Shown: piece after piece, positions 1-12,193 of the stretch
How the letters are laid out: the number at the start of each line of letters is the position of its first letter
Position numbering within the stretch: the first letter of the stretch is position 1
From: Roridomyces roridus
Lineage: Eukaryota > Basidiomycota > Agaricomycetes > Agaricales > Mycenaceae
Reading direction: 5' to 3'
DNA: 64,000 nt
Assembly: GCA_029378245.1 (NCBI GenBank)
Contig: JARKIF010000069.1
Coordinates: 62,001-126,000, forward strand
Notes under the pieces: model-generated
Told to the model about the DNA's origin: nothing
Seen by the model: the letters and a program-made list of their open reading frames with translations, nothing else
Databases searched by the model: none
Made by a program: the position numbers and the translations under genes

Positions 1-982
1 CAGCACGCGGAGTGGAGACTCTCGGACAGCCGCCATGAAACGGGTGGCTAACGGGAGACTGGGACGAAGAGTGAAGCTGTGAATGTCGGGGAAGGAGGAG
101 GCTGTAGCGTAATCCTCGGGGAAAGGATCCACGCTCAGCTCGTAGACCGCCAAGGACTGCAAGTGGGGAAGGCCAGCAAGGAATTGCAAGGCGGACGGAT
201 TCAGCGCACGGACACTGAGAAATTCGAGGTCGCGCGGGGCGGAACAAATATAGGAGGATATGGCATCGGTAACTTCAGTGGGCTGAGCCGAGCGTTCATG
301 CCGCATATCCGGGAGAAGATCCAAATGCCTCAAGGAGGAACAGGAGGCCAGACGTGCCAAACCCGACAGTCGTTCCGCAGGACCGTTGGTTTTGACGCGG
401 ACCTTTCTAAGATTCAGGCCACAGAGTAGTCGAATGTACTGGAAGAGGGAGGAGTACATCCCTGTGTACATGGTATGCACGTTGGGAAGCAGGGTCTCGT
501 GTGGAAAGGACATGAGGATGACCCCCACCACCCCTTCTTCGAGTTGAGGACCCCGCTGGCCGTACTTGGCACGAGGGTCACGGTCGCAATGCTCGCAGTC
601 GTACTCGCAAAACATTTTGACACGGCGCGAATAAGCCACCACGCGGTCCCAGTCCGCAGGCTGGAGTGGGCGGATGATTTTCTGGACACCATATGAGTTT
701 CGGGGTTTTAGTTGATTGGAACATGACTGACGAATTCCCGGGAATCCACCTTCCACGCATTGGCCGGAGACATTTCAAGAGGGGCACGAGAGTGCATTGG
801 TATTTCCAAAGCAAATCCAGAGCGGGCTCGGAGAATACGTGGCAAGTCCTCGCAAGCGCGGCCCACGTCCGATCGGGCACCTGCCAGTGGGTGTGCTCGA
901 AGATCAACTTGGTGAGCTCAGGGACTTCCCTAGTCTGGTGGTTACCACGCCCCCGTATGAGGAGGGTTGCATCATTAGATAA
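1..982 (-). CDS. F-box/LRR-like protein, 3' part beyond window edge
   Basis: This is the N-terminal part of a mushroom-type F-box protein; the 3' end lies beyond position 1. Such proteins are presumed substrate adaptors of SCF ubiquitin ligases. The F-box-like start has the pattern VPELTKLIFEH, LARTCHVFSEPALDLLW and LLKCL. The frame then shifts and is restored by a 46-nt GT..CAG intron at 682-727, giving NSS joined to KIIRPLQPADWDR, the usual continuation in this family. The second exon is open from 681 to 1. No in-frame ATG lies between the upstream stop (about 992) and the F-box, and the ATG at 982 is in another frame. The start is therefore uncertain, and the gene could have a further 5' exon or be decaying. 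The F-box identity is clear; whether it is functional is not. Confidence 0.6.
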
Positions 983-3904
983 TCACCCCATTTGGATGGC
1001 ACGTGCTTTCTCGCATTCATGTCAAATTCATGTTCTCGACGCGTAAAAATTGCTTTCAGACGTGTATAGGGCCTATTTGAGCAGGATGGCTCGTACATCT
1101 GAATGCTTCTGGCTCCCTTCCTGCGTGAACTTGCAAAAACTGGGGAAACACGGTTGGACCACGTGAGTTTGACATGGGAACAGCATCGCCACTCTCCTAA
1201 CTTATCTCGTTCCACATCGCGTTTGCAACCCGCTCACCGAGATATTAACCACTCATGATACACTAGGACTTGAACCTTTCTCCAAAATTCAAAAATACGC
1301 GTCGGGACACGTAGAAATTGAGAGCTCATCCAATTGCTTATATAATGACGCAAGGCTACGGCTATCAGGGCGCGGTTGCCAACAGACTATGTCGGCGGAG
1401 GTTACGGAGCCACGGTCTGTCGAGAGAGACTAGGACTTCCCAGCATCGGTGCATCTTGTATTCGGAAGAAAAGAAGATGATGACGAAAGGAAGGAGAAAA
1501 GATTGGGAATCAATCGCGTGCCGTAACAGGCGAATCATTGCACTCCGCTGAGAGTTAGACAAGGAATGTTGCTTGTACATGTACATGTGGCTACAAGCAA
1601 AGAGGTTCATAGGTTCGCGGGTATGGGGTGTGTGCTCCTCCAAAACGACGCGTCGACGAGTATGCTCAGGTAACTACTTACTTGCAAGGGAGGTGATCTC
1701 CTCTCCTCGAGTCGGAGCAGCAAAACAATCTCTACGGCGTACGCGGCTGATGGACAAAGACCATGCATGCAAAGAAGCCCCGGAAGAGGGTCAGAAAAGA
1801 CAGCACAGTAAGTATATGTAGCAGGAGACAGGGCCTTTGTGCTATAAGCAAAACGCGTCCATACTTTCGAGAAGGAATCACTCACGGGCTCTCATTGACC
1901 CGAGCAAGTGTGCGCCGGTTTTCCGCGGGATGGGCTGTGACCGTCGACAGTCACGTCGCCGAGAGCGTCGAGCGGCAGCCGCACAGAAGAGAGAGGAGCT
2001 GGTCTTGAAGCGACGGCGTGTCGGGCAATGGTGGTGCTCGGCACCGCCGAAAGGAGCGGGAACGAATGAGGCAAGGGCCGTCCATGACCGAATGAGCCAA
2101 GGGCCGTCCATGACCGAATGAGCCAAGGGCCGTCCATGACCGACTTGCCTCGAAGGTCTCCTCCTCCGCACCATCCGCGCCCACGGATATATACAAGGTC
2201 GGGCGAGCTTTCGAAAGTCCTTGGCGAGTTGGCGGTATCGGGCTACAGAAAGGTCAGCATGGGGGCAGACAGGGACAGACGATAAGAAGTGGGCCCGGGG
2301 TCAAGAAGGGGACAGGGCCAAGCTACTCAAGCAAGACTCAAGAGGCATGAAAACGCCAGGGTCGTGACGGGTGGTTCCTGGCAAGGAAGGCATCAAAATG
2401 TGCCGCCTTCAAGGTTATCCTCGACAACAATGGGGGCAATGGGAAGAGAAGGGTGGAGCGGATACAAGGTATAGTCGAGCGCCCATATTATCGTCCGCGC
2501 CGGCACAGACCCAGGGCATGAAGCCAATGTGCATTACAGCCGTCCAGCGCGGCGAGGCGCGCAGCGAGGAAAACGATTCCCGGTACCCACTGGCCCACAT
2601 GACCCGGACGAGCTGTTCGTCCTGGAAGCATGGCAGGACAGGCACACTGCCGCGTGCCACCGAATAGAAACGTCTGCGCCCCGCGCTCAGCCAGCGGCAA
2701 GAACGAAAAAAAGGGACGGATGGTTACAGACATGTGACCCCCGCAGTCCGCGGCAAATATGAGAAGATGAACGTACGGCAATATGTGCTGCCAGCACCCG
2801 AGGTGGCAGAGGACAAGTAGTAGTGTTCGTCTTAGACCCGAGCAGAGAGGCGTCAGCCTGCAGAATGCCAGTCAATCAAATGCGAACGACGGAAGGGAGG
2901 AGGGGAAATGGCTGTAGGATGGGAAGGACACTGCTGCACGTATCTGCGCGGCGGCTCCTGCGCAAGATACCAAGCACCGACGTCGAAGCGTCGACTGGCC
3001 GTCCATTCTGGCACTCTCCCATCCAAGGGAAAGGAAGACAGAGGAGAGAATAAGCACTCACGTTAACGCCGTGAAATAGACACACCCTCCAGCCGGCCAG
3101 AACTGCTCTCCAAGTATCGTCTTCAACATGCAAACCTGCAGGGAGGTCGTTGAGCAAGCAGGATAGGATTGCGATGAGATGGAGGTGAAGGGGCGGGACG
3201 AGGCCATTGCTGCTCAGCAATGGACGGAGGGCAAGTCCGTGCTCCCACAGTCGGCTTGGAGAGCCATCTCCAAGCCGCGAAAGAGGGGACACAGGACGAA
3301 CGAAAACGAGGACTTACTGGATGCCCCTTTGCTCATTTGTGCCCAGCTTGCCGCCCCAAACTGTATTGTCCTCTAGACGGCTCTTGCAGAATCCAGATGT
3401 TATTCGCCTTGAGAAAAACCGGGGACGGAAGAACACACCTTGGAGATGAAAAGTGGATTCGTAGTGGGACCTTGCATTACTCATCCCGAGCTTCAAGCTT
3501 GTCCAGGAGTCTCGACGTGCTGCCTTGGGTACAGAGCTGGCCTCGTCGCAGCCGTATCGAAGAACGGGCAGCACGTCCAAGCTTCAAGAAGGCGACCTCA
3601 GGAATGCATCCCAATGGACGACTTCAGAGGTGAGATACCGATTGTGCCGCTGCTGAGCAACCTCGAGAGAAGGCCATGGTGGTCGTAATCAAGAGATTGA
3701 TCGCCTCGCACGATCACCTCCTCGTCCCGACACCAGGCTGTGGATGCGCGCACGACATGAAGGTCAAGCCGACTTGATACGACTCTTGAAATTGAAGGCC
3801 AAATTGCACAAGAAAAAATTGTACTACACGAAGAGGCCACACTTCGCTGCAAGAAATTATCGACGATCGTCAAGCGCGCTGCCCAACCCGAGTCTTTCAA
3901 ATGT
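983..3904. other. 2.9 kb without a recognisable gene
   Basis: I found no reading frame here with family resemblance, typical exon-intron structure or codon pattern. Minus-strand frames of 100-138 codons (for example 2876-3292 and 3598-3900) have no recognisable motif. The only structured feature is a 26-bp tandem repeat at 2065-2142. The stretch may hold promoters of the two flanking F-box genes, non-coding transcripts or unrecognised exons. Confidence 0.5.
2065..2142. repeat. 26-bp tandem repeat, three copies
   Basis: Three head-to-tail copies of a 26-bp unit that begins AATGAGCCAAGGGCCGTCCA. Copies lie at 2065-2090, 2091-2116 and 2117-2142, and the first differs at one visible base. The period is not a multiple of three, so it is not an obvious coding repeat. 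I see no gene around it. Confidence 0.9.
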
Positions 3905-5605
3905 CTAAACCCGCCGCCATCTCGCCCGATACGTCCACCGTTCCCAAGCTTCTGTATCGTCCTCGTCAGGCTTCTCCTCTGCCATCATCTTGGCCTCGTC
4001 CCTCTCAGTGTCCTGGATGTCTGAGAGCTCCACAACGCGCCAATCGACCGCCTCACAAACTATTTCCCTGAAGTTGGGGAACAGCTCGGTGAGAAACGCG
4101 CGCACCGCCAGATGGCTCTCGATGGGCGAACGTCCAACTCCGAGGCTGACGAGAGACGTCTGGCGAATAGACGGTCCGAAGGAAGATGGGATGGCAGAGG
4201 CGTCAAACTCGATGGCGAGTCGGGCCAGCTTCGGGCAGTGTTCCCCAAAACTACGCAGACAGTGGAGCGTTGTCTGCAGGGGACGAGACAGCTCGTAGTG
4301 GTTCGATTTCAGGACAAGAGTCTGAATATTCGGCCACGAACGAGCGAAATCCTCTGCCATGACGTCGTCCATGTCGAATTCGACCGGGGGCTCAATATGG
4401 AGATGGGTGAGCTGCTCGAAAGCACGGAGCGGGGCAAAGTCGCGGGCGTGCCTGTACTCCGGAGATACGGTCATCCACCTCTCTGACACGATGGCCAGCC
4501 GGCGGGGAGATAATAGGTGCTTGCTCAGAGAGGCATATAGGTCGGCCAAGGTTTGAGGGGTGAAAACCTCGATACCGAAATGCAGACTGTGCAGTGCAGC
4601 ACCGTGGGATGGTAAGATGCTCAGAAAATTGTTGGCGAATTCGGGCGACGTCCGGCATAGTTTTAAAACGCGAAGCGCGGGGAAGCCGCCAGAGTCGGCT
4701 GTTGGAGTAAACATTGTCTTTGTTTCCCTGATTTCCAGCGCCTTGAGGGTCGAAAGTTTGGAGAGATGCTCGAACGCCTCGCGATTGATGCTCCGAACGC
4801 GGAGTTCTTCAATCCGATTCAAACCCAATACCACGCGCGATGAATTTGGGATTATGCTATGCGGGTTGCTGCAGCACTCAAAAGAGAGTTTCCGGAGGGA
4901 TCGAAGGCCTGAATCTGACGGCAAAGGCATCGTCAGGTCGAAATTTTTGACGAGGGCCGTGTGGATGCTTGGACAAAGGAAATCGTGGACAAAGGAGTCG
5001 GGAATGGATGGGCCTGCTCTCCAGTACAACCTCGAAGTACTCGGACACAGGAAGCCGCCCGGAAACCAGCCTGCCAGTGAGGCCGTGGCGATTGCTTTGA
5101 ATGCCGTTAAATGGAGGAACGGTTCTGGCCCGGACCAATCCACCGTGAGGTCTTTGATCCTGCGACTATACGACAAAGCAGCGGCCCAATCCTTCTGTTT
5201 TACGTGGGCGATAATGTGCTGAGAAGCGAGAAGGAGATCGTTATGGGCGGAAATCATGCCAAAGACAACGCGGCTTACAATAAGCGATAATTGACCTGAG
5301 AAGAAACAGTTGTTATTGTCCTCCGGCAATCGATGTATCTTCCAAAGATGAGACGGCAACAATCTCAGCAGATTGCTGAGCGTCGTCTGCTCGCGCCACA
5401 GAACATCGAGGGCCGGCTCCCTGAAGTCACGGCAGGTCCTGGCCAAGGACGCCAACGTCTTGTTTCGTCGCGGTTGAGTGCAGGCAAATGCCTCGAAAAT
5501 CAGATCGACGAGCTCTGGAATGCGGAGGGCGCGATGCATTGTCGAGGGCGCTGTGCTGGCAAGAAGAGAGTGCTTCTCGTCTCGGATCACAACTCGCAAA
5601 CTCAA
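3905..5605 (-). CDS. F-box/LRR-like protein
   Basis: Single-exon frame of 566 codons. Residues about 23-75 form an F-box-like segment (ALRIPELVDLIFEAF, LARTCRDFREPALDVLW, LLRLLPSHLW). A long leucine-rich, degenerate LRR-like region follows and ends in an acidic tail. Agaricomycete relatives usually begin directly at MHRAL, so the true start may be Met23 (ATG ending at 5539); the upstream ATG at 5605 adds 22 residues. The expected role is substrate recognition in an SCF complex, but the substrate cannot be inferred. It belongs to the same subfamily as the partial gene at the left edge, with a shared RTC.xFxEPALDxLW pattern, and has the same orientation. No frameshift or in-frame stop is visible. 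Confidence 0.85.
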   Translation of the reverse strand: MSLRVVIRDEKHSLLASTAPSTMHRALRIPELVDLIFEAFACTQPRRNKTLASLARTCRDFREPALDVLWREQTTLSNLLRLLPSHLWKIHRLPEDNNNCFFSGQLSLIVSRVVFGMISAHNDLLLASQHIIAHVKQKDWAAALSYSRRIKDLTVDWSGPEPFLHLTAFKAIATASLAGWFPGGFLCPSTSRLYWRAGPSIPDSFVHDFLCPSIHTALVKNFDLTMPLPSDSGLRSLRKLSFECCSNPHSIIPNSSRVVLGLNRIEELRVRSINREAFEHLSKLSTLKALEIRETKTMFTPTADSGGFPALRVLKLCRTSPEFANNFLSILPSHGAALHSLHFGIEVFTPQTLADLYASLSKHLLSPRRLAIVSERWMTVSPEYRHARDFAPLRAFEQLTHLHIEPPVEFDMDDVMAEDFARSWPNIQTLVLKSNHYELSRPLQTTLHCLRSFGEHCPKLARLAIEFDASAIPSSFGPSIRQTSLVSLGVGRSPIESHLAVRAFLTELFPNFREIVCEAVDWRVVELSDIQDTERDEAKMMAEEKPDEDDTEAWERWTYRARWRRV

Positions 5606-5743
5606 CCAAACCCAGCCCGCTGCTACAAAATTAATGTCCAGTTCGTCGATTCGGATCCTGAGTAGAGATGAAGATGCAGCTGTACATTAAAAATATAATA
5701 CAAATATAATACATTTCAGAGGTTGTTCTTTGTCAACTTCTTT

Positions 5744-6720
5744 TCAAGAATGGAAGCTGTTCTCCTCATCCCCAGCCGTATGGATATGGACCGGAGGATA
5801 CGAAACAGAGACCGTATTATCCGCATGAATCGTCGTAACCGTCGCAAGTGGAGCCCGCTGAGACGACCCACCCCCGTAAAGCTTGCCGAGGTTGATATGA
5901 ACGTGAATACTGGAGGCAGCGCAGGTGCTGGACTCGGCCTCTGAGTCTGGGCTCTCGGAACGGACTCGCTTGGGCGCTGGCAAATCAAAGTCCTCGAATA
6001 GGCTGCAGTCCGGCGGACTTGAGAGCGTTGCATTACCCAGGGACTTAGAAAAAAAAGTCAACCACAGCTAATTGGAGACGGGTCATGCGTACAATTTGTT
6101 TAGCCCAGAGGGTCGCGTGCATCAGGTCGACAGGATGGTGGTGTTCGTCCACAGGAGAAACGAAACAGAGAGCGCCCTCGTGCAGCGCACATTTCAGATG
6201 TTCCTTCAAGCGGCGATAATGGTCAGTATAGCTCAAAGGAGTGTCCCCCTCGGGGCGAGTGGAAGAAGCTCCATATTTCCGCTTTCCAGTTGCGGGGAAC
6301 TGAGGGTCCTACATCGATCATTGAAGCCCCACTAGACTCGAGAGGCAAGTCGGACGCACCACATTCTGAATCTTGCAAATCACCGTCCGCTTTCTGGCCC
6401 TCTCTGTCATCCCAACACCAGACTCGAGGCAATGTTCCCATTCGCCGGCATTAGCCAGTGAATGAACGACGGCACGGGCACCTTCGTTATCCCACTTGTA
6501 GCCAAGATGAGCCGACAGCGGGTCTAGTCCCATAACGCGGCAAATTTCAGCGTATCCCACAGAGTAAGGCACACCGAGGCCGAAGTTAAGGGTCTGGACT
6601 GTGCCGGTATCTTTGGCGGGGACGTCGAAGCGAAGAGTGACGCTGTCGTCGACTTGAGCGGCGTCAGCATAGTCAAGATCACAGCATAAGGCAACGAACC
6701 GGCTGGCGTGGCTGCTGAGG
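5744..6720 (-). CDS. Conserved agaricomycete hypothetical protein, 5' end unresolved
   Basis: Three coding exons join in frame. The first runs from about 6720 to 6360 and carries VPYSVGYAEICRVMGLDPLS and LGYKWDNE. A 60-nt intron (6300-6359) precedes the exon at 6093-6299 (SYTDHYRRLKEHLKCALHEG). A 49-nt intron (6044-6092) precedes the last exon at 5744-6043 (LFEDFDLPAPKRVRSE). The order of a globular domain with a (G/W)(Y/W)KW-like motif, a short linker, an (L)xxHLxCxxH segment and a basic PKK/PAPKR stretch resembles hypothetical proteins repeated in many mushroom genomes. I know of no assigned function. The basic PAPKRVR could be a nuclear localisation signal. No in-frame ATG is visible upstream of 6720, so at least one more 5' exon is likely, perhaps within 6750-6993. 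The acceptor of the last intron is AAG. Confidence 0.6.
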
Positions 6721-7061
6721 CAACTGCAGGTGCTTGTAGTTCATACGGAGGCGGAAGGTCGTTGGTTTGCGCAGATGCTGCAGCAAGGACAGTCCAGCCG
6801 TTAAGTTGTCGTGTGGGTCCTTGGGCCCGCTGGCGGCGTGAAGAGCGCCTCGGAAGGGTGGGTTGCATGAAAGGCGCGCTCTGAGATGAGTGGCGAGAGA
6901 AAAGAACGAGAGAAAGTCAACCAGTGAAGTCATGACACCGTGTTCAGGTTCGTTTGTGGAGCGAAAGTGGAGTAAGTGGGACGTCAATGACACAAGTTCA
7001 CCACATGCTATTATTGGTTCGTTACGAACCCTGAGAGATATTCTGACTAAAAGGGAAGCTC

Positions 7062-10000
7062 CTAGCTCGCAGGATTATCTGGCTCTGACCAGAAATCCCC
7101 AATGTCCCCAACACCGTTGATATACTTGGTCCAATCTTCCCAACTGAACACGCATTAACATCCTCAAGGCTGCTCAAACTAGCGGAGAGACGCACCTGTC
7201 TCCGGTCGGAGGTTCAGCCAGTGCGTTCGGTATCAGAGACATAACCTGAGCAGGACCTATCCGAGTAGTGAATAACTTGAAAGTCTTAAAGAAGTCCGCA
7301 ACTTACCAAAATTCGACTGGATCTCTGCCGGCACGTTGTCATCCGATCCCAGATCCTCTCGAAAGTCATCATGGCTCGAGCTGAAGTCGAGATTCCCTTG
7401 AACCCAATCATCCGTACCAGTCAGCGGCTCGAATAATGGCAGTCGACCGAGGTCCTCGGTATACATCGGGAGCGCAAAGTATGCGTCGAGGGGACCGGAA
7501 GCAACTAGTGCTTCCGTTTGACCGCCATTCCCGGCACTGGCAGTAGACCCTGTATCAGTTTCGCTCGATTCTGAATCCAATCTCCGTTTCAGTGGGTTCG
7601 GTGGGGAGGAGATGTACCCCATGTTAGTTGCGTTCATCAACTCGGTGATGATATCGCTATAAACTACTATGAGTTGAGGATACAGAAAGGGTAGACTGAC
7701 TTACTGCAGGCGTCCCGCAATTGGCCATTTAATTTCGTACGTCCGGAAAATTCTGCGACACATCTCGACATCCTGCATGCACTTTTTTGGGTCCACGGCT
7801 ATCCCAATCCGGCGTCCTCCCCATGCATTGAGCAACAGAACGACGCAAGAATCAAAGACGGCGTTCTGCACCCATACATTAGCCGGGAGCACCATTAAGC
7901 GAACGGGAACGTACCAATACATGCGGATTGCACAAGAACCCACGTTGCGAGGCGACATCCATGACATGGCAACATGCCCGCGCAGAGCTGGCGCATATTG
8001 CCAGAGAAGGATAATTCTAGAGCAGATATTAGGGCAAAAGAAATGAGTTCGCCGGATGAACGCACGAAAGGAGGTTCCCCACACTGTCTGTACGCTGAGA
8101 TGATGGAGATGCGGTGGATTTGGATTTGAGCTGCCACGAATTGAGCTGTAGAAGACAGATACAAATCCCGCTTACCATGGTAGTAGCACGTATAGAGGAC
8201 AGCGCTCTGAGTCGCGAAGACGGGATCCTCGATGTGCGCACCCCATCTCACTGTCAACTCTGACTTGAATTTCCTTCCCTCAAGGATGGAGTGATACTCA
8301 CAGTGAAGGGGAACGGAATCGATCCAGGAATTCAAGGCAGAGCTATGGAGATATCAGTGAGCATATATGATGCGGAGAGGAGAACAACTTACTCTAAACT
8401 AGCCATCACATCTTTGGTCCATTTTTCGCTTTTATCCTTCCGGTTCACGAGCCACTGATCAAAATCAGAGGAAAGAAGCGTTGGAATCCGAGGTAAGTAC
8501 GAACAAGAGTTTGCTGCCCGATCCCAATTATTTCGATCAACTTGAGATACGCCGTTCTGAATGCAAGGGCGGAGGGTTTATTCGCAGGCTGCTTGAACGC
8601 TAGTGCAGGATCTTCGGGCTCCCAGTATTCGTCGTCGCATTCTTCGGGGTAATCGAGGTCGTAACTGTAACGGTTTTGAATGACAGTTGAAAGAGAAATT
8701 ATTTCACCCACTCGGAGGAATTCGTTGCCCTGGGTCGACCACAGAAGGAGCTGGTTACCGTGTCGATGGAGACGAGCAACCCTGCGCGGAAATGAGAAAG
8801 TGAAACCAACCCAGATGAATACTCACAAAACACGCGCTTCCAATGTTCGCTCTCCATCTTGTCTTGGAATCGTTTCCGGCGGTGAGCGCCCACTTCTTGC
8901 GCATACCGTATACCCGCCCCGGCAATTTCCCAGCATCCGATAGGTGCGGAAGAGCTTTGGAGGTAGAGAATGTACAACTAGCAAAACGTCAGACATGGCA
9001 GCATCAAGCAGAAGAAGTGGATGTACGCATAATGTCTGCGCCTCGTAGAGAGTGAAAGGATGCATCGGACTCTTGCGCAACGGATCTAACTGGCGGAAAT
9101 ACTCCCAGCCGGAACTCAGCTGCGTCTCTGTACCTGGGAGGATGACCCGGGGATCGTCAGAGTATTTCGCTGCCATTGCACACACGCCTAAAACGACAGA
9201 GCCGAATAGATGGTCGATAAGGTGGAGGCCAGATGCCAGGGTTTTCTCAAAGGTAGGTCGATGGAGCAGGTTGATGATGATGTCAACTTTGGTGAAATAA
9301 AGCGAAACCAGAGCGTGAAGGAGGTCGAGGTCGGGAAAGACGAGCGGTGGACGCATGGCCACTGCCGTATGGTGCTCCTTCTCCCACTATAAAGTTAGGT
9401 GACGAGGAGGGTAGGTGCGCTAAAACACCTACAGAACTAAGCCAGAACTGAGGTCGTTTCGTGGGCGGATGGACTGTTTTCTGTAAGGTACATTCCTCGG
9501 CAATGATATTGGTGACGCCTATCGCCGTGTCGAGAAGTTCAAAGTGGCTTGCCTTGCCAAAGTAGCGTTGGCTATCAGTCTCCAACCTAAACCGTTCGAA
9601 TCGGTCAGTCAAGATGTAGAATTCTTCGTCGTCTTCTTTACAACGGGGAGGCGGAGGAGATGGAGGAGGCCCGGGTTCGTTCAAAATGACCTTGCTGTTC
9701 AGAGAATTCAACTGGTTCTCCAAGTTGCGAGCATAGCGAGCGACATCCAGAAGAACTCGGCGGAGATCGTCATCTGGAATGTATCCCGTTGCTTCCTCGA
9801 TAATGCAGGCAACGTGGTCCGGCGCAGTTTTCGGAAAACCGACGTCCCAAGAGGAGGGGAATCTGAAGTCTGAAACTGGTTTCAAAAGTAGCCATTTTCT
9901 CGCCGACAGGGCACACGTACCTTGAGGGCCTTTGAAGCATGTGTGCACAGCGAATTGAACGCAATACAGTTGGAGCACCGATTGCCCGGCATCTGGGCGC

Positions 10001-10243
10001 TGTCACCTAGAGTTTCAAGGTCAACATGGAATAAATGGACACCAGACTCGATTCACATCGAACTGAGGAACTGTGTAAGCAGGGGGTCCTGTGAGGTTCT
10101 GGTAGCTCACTTTTTCGCCGTTTACAAATATCGCAAGCTTTGCCGAGTCGTCTTCGCTTGGAGCCAAGTACCAAGCTGTCTTCTTGAGGATCGGTCATGG
10201 AAGGAGAAGAGAACGCTGGGGTGGCGTCACCTTGCCGAGACAT
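7062..10243 (-). CDS. Zn2Cys6 transcription factor with fungal-specific TF domain
   Basis: Multi-exon gene for a zinc-cluster regulator, presumed nuclear and DNA-binding. The binuclear cluster is split over three exons. CDICKRRK is in 10111-10243, the third Cys (RCES) is in a 15-nt micro-exon at 10048-10062, and RCSNCIAFNSLC is in the exon starting at 10006. Spacing is C-x2-C-x6-C-x12-C-x2-C-x6-C. The fungal_trans region follows: FWLSS joined to WEKEHH, then PPLVFPDLDLLHALVSLYF at about 9300-9360, further exons to about 7700, and an acidic C-terminal exon at 7307-7640. Two small introns with GTAAGT and GTGCGT donors lead to the terminal exon, which reads EDWTKYINGVGDIGDFW with its stop at 7062. 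I chose the ATG at 10243; ATG at 10198 is also possible. The middle exons (7650-8800) were not all joined base by base. Target genes are unknown. Confidence 0.88.
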
Positions 10244-10398
10244 TTGATCCGCGTAAACACGTGAAAACAACCGCTCTCTGCCCAAAAAGGCAATTTTGAC
10301 CGCGATGATTTATGTAACCGGATAGAAGCGTTACAAAGCTCACGCAGTGTATAATTTGGTCTGAAATCCTTGCGCATAACTTATAAGTAGAGTCGAAA

Positions 10399-12193
10399 TC
10401 AACTAAGAAGTTCCAGAAACGCCTCCCGCCCTCGTCGAGCCAAATCAACCGCAACCCTGAGCTCGTCAACTTTTTTGATGCTGATATTAAGTTTCCCCGA
10501 ACTCAATAGTGCACCCACTTGTGCATCGGAACAAACCTCCATCTTGTGCAAGCCCAAAGTCTTCCCTGCCACCACCTGTGACAACTGGAGCCAAAGCCCC
10601 GTCTGGCAGGGAATCCAATACCACCATGTACTGTCCCACCCAAAATTCGGCGCGCCCCTGGGTATAAAGTTGGATACGCTCTTCTCGGTGTCGGATTCCG
10701 AGATTTTGGCGCCACTCACAGCGCGAGCGGAAGGGACTGCGATGGAGCGGCGGGGCGCGGAAGGGTCGTTAGAGATTCGGATGGCGAATACGACAATACA
10801 ACTATCGTACAAGTCCATCGGCGTCGGCAGCGCACCGGTCATCCACATTGCGCTGGATAGCGCCGTGTCCCCAAATACAGCTTGAATATCGACGATGAAG
10901 GAACTCGAGGGTGTGATGTGGCTGGGCAGAGGGAATAAATTAGGTGCCCTCATGCCGTCGGAAATGAGTGCGAGTTCGCTGTGAGTGAATGAATCGTCGA
11001 TGTATTTAATGGCGCGGCGCGGATGGATCTCGCTCTGGAACTGGGCCAGAGACAGTGCTAAATCCACGACCCGCATCCTGAGATTTGCTGAAAGAGTGCT
11101 CCAGGGTTGTAATCCCAGCCTCATCCGCCAACCACCGGGTCGGGTGGTGTCCACGAAATGATAGACGAGGATTCGTAGGGCAAGCCAAAGGAGTTGGAAT
11201 CCCGCCCAGATAAACACCACAGACCGAGGTTGGTCGGCCATGATGATATAGGTGAATGCGATAGACGCCATGCATACCACTGCTCCTATACCCCAGAAAC
11301 ACCGCCAGAGTAGGGAGTTTCGAGTATTCTCCAAGGCGCCCAAGACGACCTTACGCGGTCCACCAGCGCGGGCTACCAATGGTAATTTTCCCATGATCAA
11401 GTCCAGAGTCCCGAGGCTTGTTTGAGGACGTCGATTTTGAACAAAATCGATGGCCTGAATAGTGATGGCACCAATGAAGAAAAAAGCCCAAGGTGCGGCG
11501 GATACAAGTCCGAGAAGCAGGACCTTGTGGCGCCACATGAAATAAACCTCCACGATTTTGGAGATGGAGAGGAAGATTGCGATGAGCTGTGCCCAGTTAG
11601 ACAATGGGGCGAATGGGTAATTTGTGTATGTGAAGATCTGGAGGGGCTGTCCGGGGAGGGTGTCCGGAATGGTCCGCAGCATCACTGAGGTTGAATGATC
11701 CAGCGCATAAACGTCGCTCCATTGGACTGCCTGCAGCTGTTTGGATGGTAGTATGCTGCTTTCCTGGGAACGGAATCAGTCCTAGTCTCTCATTCGTAGC
11801 GAATTCTATAGAGCGCACCAGAGAAGTGTGAACGAAGATGGCGGTGGGTTCTCCGACATTCCTGTTCCTCCTAATTTTGGCCGCACGACCCGAGGCATAC
11901 GGGAGTTCCAATCCGACAGCCGAGTCCGAGGCTGCCGTACGTATGCCCAAAGTCTCGCGGAGCCACCCACTGGTGGCGCCGCAGATGCAGGCCTTGACAA
12001 CGGATATGGTTCCGAAGGAGCTAGTCGCAGCCCATGCGACACCTGCTGGCCCCCGGTTCCCCAGGACCAATGATTCGGCGGCGCTTGAGCCAACGAGAGC
12101 CGTCAAGGCGCCGACTTCGACAAGGTTGTTGCTGAAGTTGAACGAGCCAAGGAAGCTCCTCGACACGGGGATGCTGGTGGTGGGTTCTGCCAT
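10399..12193 (-). CDS. Multi-pass membrane protein, copy 1 of a tandem pair
   Basis: Two exons, 11819-12193 and 10399-11763, joined across a 55-nt intron (GTGCGC..CCCAG), give about 579 residues. Exon 1 has hydrophobic segments (VGALTALVGSSAAESLVLG and the stretch around SVVKACICGA). Exon 2 adds about four more membrane segments (IFLSISKIVEVYF, LLLGLVSAAPWAFFFIGAIT, CFWGIGAVVCMASIAFTYII, FIWAGFQLLWLALRILVY) and then a soluble C-terminal half of about 230 residues. I recognise this as a family of hypothetical proteins in agaricomycetes but know no function. It lies head-to-tail with a close paralogue at 12993-14779 that shares exon 1 length (375 nt) and intron position. Frame continuity in both copies supports the splice choice. 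Confidence 0.8.

Noticed and set aside
2876..3292. Minus-strand frame of 138 codons as a gene
   Set aside because: It contains a possible GTGAGT donor, but no downstream exon could be joined and no motif is recognisable.
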